From contig NC_013595.1 in the NCBI RefSeq assembly GCF_000024865.1, positions 3,720,001-3,784,000 of the forward strand: a DNA stretch of 64,000 nt, written 5' to 3'. Below are positions 23,863-31,096 of the stretch, in pieces. Position 1 is the stretch's first letter. Every line of letters begins with the position of its first letter. This DNA comes from Streptosporangium roseum DSM 43021. Its GTDB lineage: Bacteria > Actinomycetota > Actinomycetes > Streptosporangiales > Streptosporangiaceae. The position numbers were made by a program, and so were the translations under genes. Under the pieces are notes generated by a model, which saw only the letters and a list, made by a program, of their open reading frames with translations, did not search any database and was not told the origin of the DNA.

Positions 23863-24705
23863 CCGCCGGGGCGCCGGGGCGGCCGGGCTCCTGTCGCCTG
23901 ACATCGCCCCCGCCCCCGCCGGCACCGGGACCCGCTCCCGCAGCTCCCGCACCTCCGCCCTGAGCGCGGCCAGCTCCGTGAGCACGGCCACGCCGAGATC
24001 CTGGGTGGCCTGGACCGACTCCTCGGCGTGCTCGTCCTCCATGGCGCTGACCACCACCGCGATGAACAGGTTCAGCACCACGAAGGTGCACACCAGCATG
24101 AACAGCACGAAGAACACCCAGGCCGACGGATGCTCGTCCATCACCTCCCGGGTGATGTCGGACCATGCGTCCCCGGTCATCATCTGGAACAGGGTGAACA
24201 GCGAGGTGGGCAGGTCCCCGAAGTACTCCGGAGCGGTGGCGCGGTAGAGCTTGGTGCCCATCACGGCCGTGACGTAGAGCACCAGGCCGAGCAGCACCAC
24301 GATCGAGGTCATCCCCGGCACCGCGGTGAGCAGGGCCGTCACGACCCTGCGCAGGCTCGGCACCACGGAGATCAGCCGCAGCGCCCGCAGGATCCGCAGC
24401 GCCCGCAGCACCGACAGGCCCCCGGCGGTGGGGAGCAGGGAGACCGTGACGATCATGATGTCGAACAGGTTCCACGGGTCCCGGAAGAACCCCCGGCGGT
24501 AGACGTACATCTTCGCGGCCAGTTCGAGCACGAAGATGTAGAGCGCCAGATGGTCGACGACGGTGAGCGCCGTGCCGTACCGCTCGACGGCCGTGGCGGA
24601 GGTCTCCAGTCCCAGTGTGGCGGCGTTGATCACGATGACCGCGATGATGACCCGCTGGAAACGCGGGGCCTCCAGGGCCGCGCGGACACGCTCGCGCATC
24701 GGCAC
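23827..24705 (-). CDS. Bacterial voltage-gated cation channel (NaChBac type)
   Basis: This 292-residue protein has six membrane segments. S4 at 98-120 carries arginines every third residue (LRALRILRALRLISVVPSLRR). The pore loop at 168-184 reads SLFTLFQMMTGDAWSD, and S6 spans 198-221 (FVLFMLVCTFVVLNLFIAV). In NaChBac the selectivity filter is TLESW with a ring of four Glu; here it is TGDAW, putting Asp179 in the ring position and Gly before it. That resembles the TxDxW pattern of calcium-selective CatSper pores. A soluble tail with a short coiled coil (AVLTELAALRAEVRELRERV, 236-255) probably aids tetramer assembly. The 3' end is altered by a tandem repeat. Confidence 0.88.
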   Translation of the reverse strand: MPMRERVRAALEAPRFQRVIIAVIVINAATLGLETSATAVERYGTALTVVDHLALYIFVLELAAKMYVYRRGFFRDPWNLFDIMIVTVSLLPTAGGLSVLRALRILRALRLISVVPSLRRVVTALLTAVPGMTSIVVLLGLVLYVTAVMGTKLYRATAPEYFGDLPTSLFTLFQMMTGDAWSDITREVMDEHPSAWVFFVLFMLVCTFVVLNLFIAVVVSAMEDEHAEESVQATQDLGVAVLTELAALRAEVRELRERVPVPAGAGAMSGDRSPAAPAPRRRGSARGRTGGR

Positions 24706-24812
24706 GGATGACTCCCCGAGGGTCTAGGGCCGAGTGAACTGCGGGTAGATCATATCGCCTTGAAGATCTTCCGATCCGTTACGGCGACGGCCCGGCCCCT
24801 CCCCGGCTCAGA

Positions 24813-25307
24813 TCATGGTCGCGGCCGGGGGGAGAGCCGGAAGACCCGCAACTCGCGGCCCGACTTCTCGCTGTAGCGGTCGTAGACGGGCCAGACCCGG
24901 AGCAGCCGGGGCCAGGCCTCGGCCCGCTCCCGGCCGCTCAGCAGGTGGCCGGTGACGGGGATCTCCCGGCCGCGGAAGCTCACCGTGGCCTCCGGGGTCC
25001 TGAGCAGGTTGCCGCTCCAGCCCGGGTGGTGCGCACGGCCGAAGTTGGAGCCGACCACCAGAAAGCCGCCGCCGTCCTCGGGCAGGCAGGCGAGCGGGGC
25101 CTCGCGGAGCTCGCCGGACTTGGCGCCGACCGTGGTGAGGACGAGCGTGGGGATCATCCGGTCGCTCATCACGGTCCTGCCCCGGCTCAGGCGGTGCACG
25201 GCCCGGTCCATCCGCGGCACGATCTTCGGCCCGAACCTCGCGAACGCGTCGGTCCCCGCCAGCCACTGGAAGAACGGTCTGAGCAGCCCGATGAGGCGTC
25301 GGCCCAC
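24813..25307 (-). CDS. Deazaflavin (F420)-dependent nitroreductase family protein
   Basis: This 164-residue protein belongs to the Ddn-like split-barrel family (PF04075). Diagnostic blocks are LVLTTVGAKSGELREAPL (residues 55-72), FLVVGSNFGRAHHPGWSGNL, and TPEATVSFRGREIPV. The basic KSG/SGE segment normally contacts the F420 phosphate. Substrates of this family include quinones and lipids; here they are unknown. The gene is a single unit with a divergently arranged neighbourhood, and the TetR gene upstream on the same strand is 69 bp away, so both could be on one transcript. Confidence 0.85.
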   Translation of the reverse strand: MGRRLIGLLRPFFQWLAGTDAFARFGPKIVPRMDRAVHRLSRGRTVMSDRMIPTLVLTTVGAKSGELREAPLACLPEDGGGFLVVGSNFGRAHHPGWSGNLLRTPEATVSFRGREIPVTGHLLSGRERAEAWPRLLRVWPVYDRYSEKSGRELRVFRLSPRPRP

Positions 25308-25376
25308 AGTGATCTCACAATCCCGCGCCGCCCCGATCCGATTTCCGCCTCACCGTAGAGCCTAGCAAGCGTTAGG

Positions 25377-26045
25377 TCAACTCCATGGCCCCGCCGGTCG
25401 CGGGGTCTCCTCCCGCCGGACGCAGTAGCCGCCGATCCCCGACTCCAGGAGGCGGAAGGCATGGCCGGCCTGCTCGCGCAGGTCCGGGGTGATGGCGGCC
25501 ACGCTCTCGCCGGCGAGCATGCGCCGGACGGCATACGCCGTCAGCGTGTGGAGCGTCGCGCAGATCTGGCCGGCGACGAGCGCGGGGGTGAGGTCGCCGG
25601 GGTCGGCGCCGGTCTCGTCGGCCAGGGTTCGGGCCAGGGAGTCCGTTCGGAGGTCGTCCATCTCCCGCAGCCGGGCGACGAGGGCCGGGCTGGCGCCGAC
25701 CATGCGGTGGAAGGCGTCGCCCCCCTCGTGGATGCCGTACCGCCAGTGGCCGGTGTCGAGGGCGTCCAGGAAGTCGCGGCGCAGCGCCTCCGCCGCGCCC
25801 TCTCCGGGTCTCCGCTCCCGCATGACCTTGCCGAGCAGCTCCACCACCTCGCCCTGCCGGTCGAAGAGCAGGTCCTCCTTGGCAGGGAAGTAGTTGAAGA
25901 CCGTGTTGACCGAGACGTCGGCGGCCCTGGCGACTTCGGCGACGGTCACGCTGTCGAACCCCCGCGCCATGAACAGTCCCGTCGCGACGTCGGAGATGCG
26001 CAGCCGGGTCTCTCGCTTCTTGCGCTCCCGCAGCCCTTCGCTCAT
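25377..26045 (-). CDS. TetR-family regulator of the adjacent ABC exporter
   Basis: This 222-residue protein has a TetR helix-turn-helix at 12-58 (LRISDVATGLFMARGFDSV, VAEVARAADVSVNTVFNYFP). The C-terminal ligand domain contains HRMVGASPALVARLREMDD. It is transcribed divergently from a daunorubicin-resistance-type ABC exporter with a 76-bp gap that contains an inverted repeat. The likely function is repression of the exporter until a toxic compound binds. The start at MSEGLRERKKRETR fits the family. Confidence 0.85.
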   Translation of the reverse strand: MSEGLRERKKRETRLRISDVATGLFMARGFDSVTVAEVARAADVSVNTVFNYFPAKEDLLFDRQGEVVELLGKVMRERRPGEGAAEALRRDFLDALDTGHWRYGIHEGGDAFHRMVGASPALVARLREMDDLRTDSLARTLADETGADPGDLTPALVAGQICATLHTLTAYAVRRMLAGESVAAITPDLREQAGHAFRLLESGIGGYCVRREETPRPAGPWS

Positions 26046-26078
26046 GGGCCCATTCTATGGTGCCGGATGAATTTTACA

Positions 26079-26100
26079 GTCACACCAAAATTAGTGTTAC
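26079..26100. promoter_or_regulatory. Candidate TetR operator
   Basis: The imperfect inverted repeat GTCACAC-N8-GTGTTAC lies in an AT-rich stretch 21 bp before the ABC ATPase gene and about 35 bp from the TetR start. It is positioned to control both. Confidence 0.5.
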
Positions 26101-26121
26101 TTTAAAAACGGAGGCGATCAA

Positions 26122-26862
26122 ATGATCAAGACATCGGATCTGAGCAAGTCCTTCCCGGGCGGCGTCGAGGCCGTCCGGGGGGTGGACCTGGCCGTCGAGG
26201 CCGGGGAGATCGTGGGCTTCCTCGGCCCCAACGGCGCGGGGAAGACGACCACCATGCGCATGCTGACCACGCTGCTCCGCCCCACCGGCGGCACCGCCAC
26301 GGTCGCCGGGCACGACCTGCTCGCCGATCCCGAGGGCGTACGGCGGCGCATCGGCTACGTGTCCCAGAACGGCGGGCTCAGCCCGGCCGACCCGGTGGGA
26401 GAGGCGCTCGAACTCCACGCCATGCTGTACGGCATGCGCCCCGCCGAGGCGCGCGAGCGGGTCCGCGAGGTGCTCGACGACCTCGACCTCACCGGTCTGG
26501 AGACCCGTCCGGGCGGTGCGCTCTCCGGCGGCCAGCGCCGCCGGTTCGACCTCGGGTTCGGCCTGGTCCACGGCCCGTCGCTGCTCTTCCTCGACGAGCC
26601 CACCACCGGCCTCGACCCGCAGAGCCGGGCCAACCTCTGGGACCACGTCAGGCGCCTGCGGGAGGAGCGCGGACTCACGGTCTTCCTGACCACCCACTAC
26701 CTCGACGAGGCGGACGCGCTCGCCGACCGGCTGTTCGTCATCGACCACGGCGTGATCGTCGCCGAGGGCACCCCCGCCGAGCTCAAGGGCGGCTCCGGCA
26801 CCCTCGACGACGTCTTCCTGTCCATCACCGGCCGCTCCCTGAGGGAGGAGCCGGCCCGATGA
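26122..26862 (+). CDS. ABC transporter ATP-binding protein, DrrA type
   Basis: This 246-residue ATPase has Walker A GPNGAGKTTT (about 38), the Q-loop region YVSQNGGLSPADP, signature LSGGQRRRFDLG and Walker B LLFLDEPTTGLD, followed by the switch His in FLTTHYLDEAD. It follows the daunorubicin-resistance pattern, though the C-terminal extension is short. It starts at ATG behind GGAGG. The permease gene follows with a 4-base ATGA overlap. Together they should export a hydrophobic toxin or antibiotic under control of the divergent TetR. Confidence 0.9.
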   Translation: MIKTSDLSKSFPGGVEAVRGVDLAVEAGEIVGFLGPNGAGKTTTMRMLTTLLRPTGGTATVAGHDLLADPEGVRRRIGYVSQNGGLSPADPVGEALELHAMLYGMRPAEARERVREVLDDLDLTGLETRPGGALSGGQRRRFDLGFGLVHGPSLLFLDEPTTGLDPQSRANLWDHVRRLREERGLTVFLTTHYLDEADALADRLFVIDHGVIVAEGTPAELKGGSGTLDDVFLSITGRSLREEPAR

Positions 26863-27590
26863 GCATCCTCCGCGACACCTGGCTGATCTTCCGGCACCAC
26901 GTCCGGATCTCCCTGCGGCAGAAGGCCGGGATCGTCTTCGGCGTCCTGCAGCCCCTGCTCTACCTGGTGCTGTTCGGGCCGCTGTTCGCCACGATCGGGA
27001 CCTGGGAGACGCTGATCCCCGGCCTGCTGGTCCAGGTGGGGCTGCTCAGCGCCGGCATGGCCGGCTTCGGCGTCGTCTTCGACGCCAGGTCGGGCGTGCT
27101 GGAGCGGCTGCGGGTCACCCCGGCCCACCGGGTGGCCCTGCTGCTCGGCCGGGTCCTGGGCAGCTCGGTCACCCTGCTGATCCAGTCGGTCGCGCTGATC
27201 CTGGTGGGCTACGCCTTCGGCATGCGCGCGGCCGTCCCCGGGGTGCTGGCCGGGCTGGTCCTCATGGCGCTGCTGGGGGTGAGCCTGGCCGCCCTGTCCA
27301 ACGCGATCGCGCTCACCATGAACCCCGACCTCTTCGCGCCAGTGATGAGCACGGGAATCGTCCCGCTGGTGCTGCTGTCCGGCGCGTTCCTGCCGATGTC
27401 GATGGCGCCCGGCTGGCTGGACGCGCTGTCCCGGCTCACCCCCTTCCGCTACGTGCTCGAAGCCCTGCGCGAGCTGTTCGGCGGGCACTACTCGACCTGG
27501 ACCGTGGCCGTGGGCGTCGCGGTGACCCTGGTCCTGTCGGTGACCTGCGTGGCGGTCGGGACCCGCGTCTTCAACCGCGAGAACGCCTAG
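26859..27590 (+). CDS. ABC-2 type permease, DrrB type
   Basis: This 243-residue membrane protein has six predicted helices, with the ABC-2 hallmark LQPLLYLVLFGPLF near the start. The middle has LRVTPAHRVALLLGRVLGSS, and the later segment FLPMSMAPGWLDALSRLTPFRYVLEALREL is the typical signature of DrrB permeases. It is translationally coupled to the ATPase (ATGA overlap). Transcription is expected to end in the short gap 27591-27619 against the converging small gene. Confidence 0.9.
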   Translation: MSILRDTWLIFRHHVRISLRQKAGIVFGVLQPLLYLVLFGPLFATIGTWETLIPGLLVQVGLLSAGMAGFGVVFDARSGVLERLRVTPAHRVALLLGRVLGSSVTLLIQSVALILVGYAFGMRAAVPGVLAGLVLMALLGVSLAALSNAIALTMNPDLFAPVMSTGIVPLVLLSGAFLPMSMAPGWLDALSRLTPFRYVLEALRELFGGHYSTWTVAVGVAVTLVLSVTCVAVGTRVFNRENA

Positions 27591-27619
27591 GTCCTCGCGG
27601 GTCCGGGCGCGGCCCCGCC

Positions 27620-27853
27620 TCAGTCCGGCGGGCCGTAGGGCTCGATCCTCGGATCGGCGTAGGGGCCGCCGCCCGCCGCCGGGTCGATCCGGCGGGCGGC
27701 CTCCTCGGCCACGCGCAGGCCGTACAGGCCCTGGCCGGGGTCGATGAGCACCAGGCCGTAGCCGGTGTCGACCTCCTCCTCCGTCAGCCCCAGGCGGCGC
27801 ACGGCCTGTGCGAGCGTCGCCTGGGGCGGGAGCCGTACGGTGACGAGTTTCAT
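27620..27853 (-). CDS. Small conserved-looking protein downstream of the IscB element
   Basis: This 77-residue protein begins MKLVTVRLPPQATLAQAVRR. It has a short alpha/beta pattern with LTEEEVDTGYGLVLIDPGQG and YGLRVAEEAARRID, then a Gly/Pro tail (GPYADPRIEPYGPPD). I recall similar small proteins beside actinobacterial subtilases but cannot name a family. Its ATG shares bases with the iscB stop (TGATG). The natural partner is probably the S8 protease gene at 29564: the IscB element lies exactly between, and removing it places the small gene about 100 bp behind the protease with an AAGGAGG ribosome site. The element may therefore impair its translation or place it under the element's transcription. 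Confidence 0.6.
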   Translation of the reverse strand: MKLVTVRLPPQATLAQAVRRLGLTEEEVDTGYGLVLIDPGQGLYGLRVAEEAARRIDPAAGGGPYADPRIEPYGPPD

Positions 27854-29208
27854 CAATTACCCCCAGCGTGGATACCCCCGCCTTCAGGCGGGGGAGGAAA
27901 CGCGGCACGGTTCCGCGCTTCTGGATGGGTGGTGTATCCGTAGCCGTCGGCTCGCTGGAGCAGACGGACATGACGGTGACTGATGCCCCGCACGGAGCCG
28001 TGCCGGGTACGGATGTTGAAGTTTCCGGTGGAGCGGACCGCTACCCGACCGGTATGGACCCCTGCTTTCTTGCCGGTCGGGACGACCGCCCGGACAAGGT
28101 CTCCGGTCTGGAAACCGTGGTGTTGTTTGGTGCGGGGCAACGCCAGCCGGGGGAACCCGTACCGGTCGGCTCGGGTGCGGGCATACGTTCCGCGTCCGGT
28201 TGCCGCGATCACGAGAACCATGGACGGCCAGCCGGTCACGTGGTCAAGTGCGCCGACGTGCAACGCGTCCAACGTGTGTGACTTCGCCGCGCCGGTGCGT
28301 GATCGGTTCCACTTCGTGCGGCCACCCGACGCCGTAGCGACCGGCAGGCCGGTGGCGGTCAAGGCCCGCCACAACGCCCACCGGGTCGCGTTCACAGCGG
28401 CGGCGTCCCTGAGCGGAGCTTTCGACTGCTGCAGGATCTTCACCAGCACCACTGGCCGATCCGTGAGGAACTCCTCGATCGGGGTGGCGTTCTTGGCCTG
28501 GTTGCAGCCGACGCACGCCACGCACAAGTTGCTGATCCGGTTGGAGCCGCCCCGGCTGCGGGGGTGGATGTGGTCGAGGTTCAACGGCACACCGGACGCG
28601 CCGCAGTACGCACACGCCCGGCCCCACTTGGCCAGCAGGTACTCCCGCACCTCGTAGCCGTGCAGGGTGCCGTACCGGTACTCCACCCCTTCGAGCGGCC
28701 TGCCGGCCGACAAGAGGTGCGTATCAAAGGCGACCCGCTCCACATGAACAGCCGTGACGGGAGCCCAACGGGACAACCGGGACACCCACGACACGGTGCC
28801 GTCCACCCGGTGCCGCAGGGACGGCGCAATCCACCCCTGCGGTCTGGTGCGGTTGTTGAAGCGGGGTGCGCGGTAGCGCAGGTTCCGTGACCGGCGACCA
28901 CGGCGCAACGCCGCCCGTGAGGCGAGCTTGTCGCGGATCTGACCGCCCCGATGGTCAAGCTGGAGTGCGTACAGGCCGATACGGCTACCGCCGCGCTCGG
29001 AGAACGCGGCGATGCCGGTGTGCTTGCTACCGGGGTCGATCCCCAGCTCGACACCTTGCATGGTCGAGCCGGCGACGGTCCGGTCCTTCAGCCGGATGAC
29101 GAACGGGGTATGCCGGACCACCACAGCCCTACCGGCCGCCAAGAGACGGCGGGCACGGGCCGGGTGACACGGATCAAGCGGATGGCCGTGCGTGTCCAGG
29201 ACGAACAC
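27853..29208 (-). CDS. iscB: IscB, RNA-guided nuclease of an IS200/IS605-like element
   Basis: This 451-residue protein, starting at the GTG of VFVLDTHGHPLDP, has the PLMP domain first (residues 1-40, ARARRLLAAGRAVVVRHTPF). RuvC-I is GIDPGSKHTG with Asp58, followed by an Arg-rich bridge helix (RRGRRSRNLRYRAPRF). RuvC-II is HVERVAFD with Glu157. The HNH domain has CAYCG, LDHIHPRSRGG, N227 and CVGCN, so its zinc cysteines are complete. RuvC-III is SHTLDALHVG with His311 and Asp314. The C-terminal target-interaction domain ends at the right-end hairpin. All catalytic residues are present, so the enzyme looks active. IscB is the ancestor group of Cas9. The frame is open 82 codons further upstream, but that stretch is the presumed omega RNA. 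Confidence 0.92.
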   Translation of the reverse strand: MFVLDTHGHPLDPCHPARARRLLAAGRAVVVRHTPFVIRLKDRTVAGSTMQGVELGIDPGSKHTGIAAFSERGGSRIGLYALQLDHRGGQIRDKLASRAALRRGRRSRNLRYRAPRFNNRTRPQGWIAPSLRHRVDGTVSWVSRLSRWAPVTAVHVERVAFDTHLLSAGRPLEGVEYRYGTLHGYEVREYLLAKWGRACAYCGASGVPLNLDHIHPRSRGGSNRISNLCVACVGCNQAKNATPIEEFLTDRPVVLVKILQQSKAPLRDAAAVNATRWALWRALTATGLPVATASGGRTKWNRSRTGAAKSHTLDALHVGALDHVTGWPSMVLVIAATGRGTYARTRADRYGFPRLALPRTKQHHGFQTGDLVRAVVPTGKKAGVHTGRVAVRSTGNFNIRTRHGSVRGISHRHVRLLQRADGYGYTTHPEARNRAAFPPPPEGGGIHAGGN

Positions 29209-29450
29209 GGCCGGGTGAACCTCACGGTCCGCTCCCTCGGACACCGAAGTGTCTTCGGGGTGACGTCGCAGCAGACGGGTGCCATCCGGTGCGATCTCCC
29301 CTCGCCCATGTTCCACACCGGTTACCGTGCTGAGGCGGTGTCCGCGTCCCGTTTCGTGCCCACCCTCGGGCGTGTCTGCTGACGCGAATTCCAGAGCAGC
29401 CCGCTGAGGAAGCACGGACTGGTGGGTCTGCTGACCTACGTGAAACGTAG
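29209..29450 (-). ncRNA. Presumed omega RNA (HEARO-type) of IscB
   Basis: In known IscB systems a structured RNA (HEARO/omega RNA) of about 200-300 nt lies directly upstream of iscB, with its guide at the 5' end. The 242 bases here fit in place and size and contain several hairpins on the minus strand: CTACG/CGTAG at the 5' end, ACACCG...CCGGTGT in the middle, and GACAC-TTCG-GTGTC near the 3' end with a UUCG tetraloop. The guide would then come from flanking DNA just beyond 29450. Exact ends are not established. Confidence 0.6.
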
Positions 29451-29563
29451 TCAATCGAATGCACCTCCTTCAAGATGATCGACTTGGGCTGGTCAACGCG
29501 GGGCCGTCAGCGCGCGGTGCGGCACCTCAAGCCCTCTCCTTCAAGAGGTGGTCGTTGACGCCC

Positions 29564-30925
29564 TCACGCTACGCGCATCGCCCTGCGCCGCAACGACGCG
29601 AGCACCCCCGGTGTGTCGGTGACGCCGTAGCCGTAGTCGTAGTCGAACCCGATGTCGCTGCGGTCGTCGGCGGTGCGGCGGAGCAGGGTGCGCAGCTGGG
29701 CGGGGGAGAGGGCGGAGACGGGCCACCGGGTGCGGATGGCCGCGACCAGGCCGGCGGCCACGGGGCAGGCGGCCGAGGTGCCCGAGTCGGGCTCGCCGGC
29801 GCCGAAGGCCTTGGAACCGGAGAAGTGGGTGTAGGAGCAGATGTCGGGCTTGCGGAGGGTGAGGCGGCCGGGGCCCTGGGAGGAGTATCCGACCCGCTGC
29901 CCGCCGGTGTCCACGCCGCCGATGGACAGCACGCCCGGGTGGGAGTTGGCGCCCGCGATCGGCCGGTTCGGATACGCGCACCGGCCGTCCCTGCAGTCAC
30001 GCCCGCAGTTGCCGGCGGCGAACAGCACGTCGGCGCCCGCCTGCTCCAGGCTGGCGACGATCAGGTTGAACGGGTGGGCCGGGTTGTCGGAGTAGTTGCC
30101 GGGATGGCCGACGGGGAAGTCCCAGCGGGGGGAGAAGGAGCCCCAGCTGTTGCTGACCACCAGGGACCGTGTCTCCGCGGGCTGGGCCTCGAGGACGGTG
30201 CGCAGGTGGGCGAAGGCCGCCACCGCGTCCGACAGCAGGCCGTCGAGGGCCGAACCGCCGGGGCGCCGGGAGAGCAGCACGGGAATGTCGATCAGCGTGG
30301 CCCGCGGGGCGGCGATCAGCGTGTCGAACGCGCACATCGTGCCGTGGTCGACCTCGAACTCGCCCGGCCTGCCGGTCACCCCGTCGGGGTTCCAGCTCCG
30401 TTCCTTGTCCAGCAGCAGGTCCCGGCCGAGGTGGCGGGCCACGTGCGCGGCGTTGATGCCGGTGTCCAGCACCGCCAGCGCCACGCCTGAGCCGTCCAGG
30501 CCCTCCGCGTGCAGCTCGGCGACGTGCAGCAGCCGCTCCACGTCGTGCCAGTCGCCCACCGGGGCGTCGCCGCCGCAGGTGAGGTTCGACTCGATCACCG
30601 GGTCGGCGAACACCCCCACGACGTCGTTGCGGAGGGTGGGCAGCAGGGTGACCCGGGTGGACAGCTCGTCGTCGGAGATCTCCCCGCGGACCATGACCGA
30701 GGCGTCGCCGGCGGCGAGGGAGAAGGTCAGCGACTGGTTCAGGGACAGGGGGTCGCCGTCGGCGGCGGCGGGCACCGGCCGCGGCACGGCGACCGGCGTG
30801 AAGGAGGGGTCCAGGACGACCCCGGGCAGGCCGTCGGCGACGTCGGCCGTGGTCGCGGTCACATCGGGATCGGCCACCGCCGCGACGACGTCCGGGGAGG
30901 GGCGGAGCTGGATCAGGACCCGCAT
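29564..30925 (-). CDS. Intracellular subtilase (S8 family serine protease)
   Basis: This 453-residue protein starts at MRVLIQLRPSPDVV; there is no signal peptide, so it probably acts in the cytoplasm or is exported by another route. The catalytic triad is Asp in VALAVLDTGIN, His in DHGTMCAF, and Ser in SGTSAACPVAAG. Between them lie SNSWGSF and the oxyanion Asn in FAAGNCG. A cysteine-rich insert (NCGRDCRDGRCAYPN) may form a local metal or disulfide site. The first 130 residues are a separate domain that may serve as substrate-recognition or inhibitor region. Downstream, the IscB element separates it from a small gene that may be its partner. Confidence 0.88.
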   Translation of the reverse strand: MRVLIQLRPSPDVVAAVADPDVTATTADVADGLPGVVLDPSFTPVAVPRPVPAAADGDPLSLNQSLTFSLAAGDASVMVRGEISDDELSTRVTLLPTLRNDVVGVFADPVIESNLTCGGDAPVGDWHDVERLLHVAELHAEGLDGSGVALAVLDTGINAAHVARHLGRDLLLDKERSWNPDGVTGRPGEFEVDHGTMCAFDTLIAAPRATLIDIPVLLSRRPGGSALDGLLSDAVAAFAHLRTVLEAQPAETRSLVVSNSWGSFSPRWDFPVGHPGNYSDNPAHPFNLIVASLEQAGADVLFAAGNCGRDCRDGRCAYPNRPIAGANSHPGVLSIGGVDTGGQRVGYSSQGPGRLTLRKPDICSYTHFSGSKAFGAGEPDSGTSAACPVAAGLVAAIRTRWPVSALSPAQLRTLLRRTADDRSDIGFDYDYGYGVTDTPGVLASLRRRAMRVA

Positions 30926-31096
30926 GGTGCACCACCAGGATTCGGGGGGAACGGACCCCACCACGTTCCTTCATCCGCCTCGATCCCGTCCACCCATTCA
31001 AAGCATCCCGCATCGGTATCAGCCCACCTGAACCCCGCAAACCGCTGACACTTATTTCCTTCCCTGGGGGCAGGACGGTCACTAGCGTTGGACGGC

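Larger units (their letters stand above)
27853..29450 (-). mobile_element. IS200/IS605-like element carrying only iscB
   Basis: On the minus strand the pentamer ATTGA occurs at the left boundary (29455-29451) and again at the right boundary (27857-27853), as expected for single-strand transposition without target duplication. A subterminal hairpin lies next to each end: CTACG-TTTCA-CGTAG at the left (about 29450-29436) and CCCCCGCC-TGAA-GGCGGGGG at the right (about 27875-27894). No TnpA Y1 transposase is encoded, so the copy would need one in trans. Boundaries are inferred from the repeated pentamer. Confidence 0.7.

Noticed and set aside
29209..29454. 82-codon N-terminal extension of IscB
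   Set aside because: IscB proteins begin at the PLMP domain. The extension has no protein motif and coincides with the expected omega RNA, so the GTG at 29208 was chosen.
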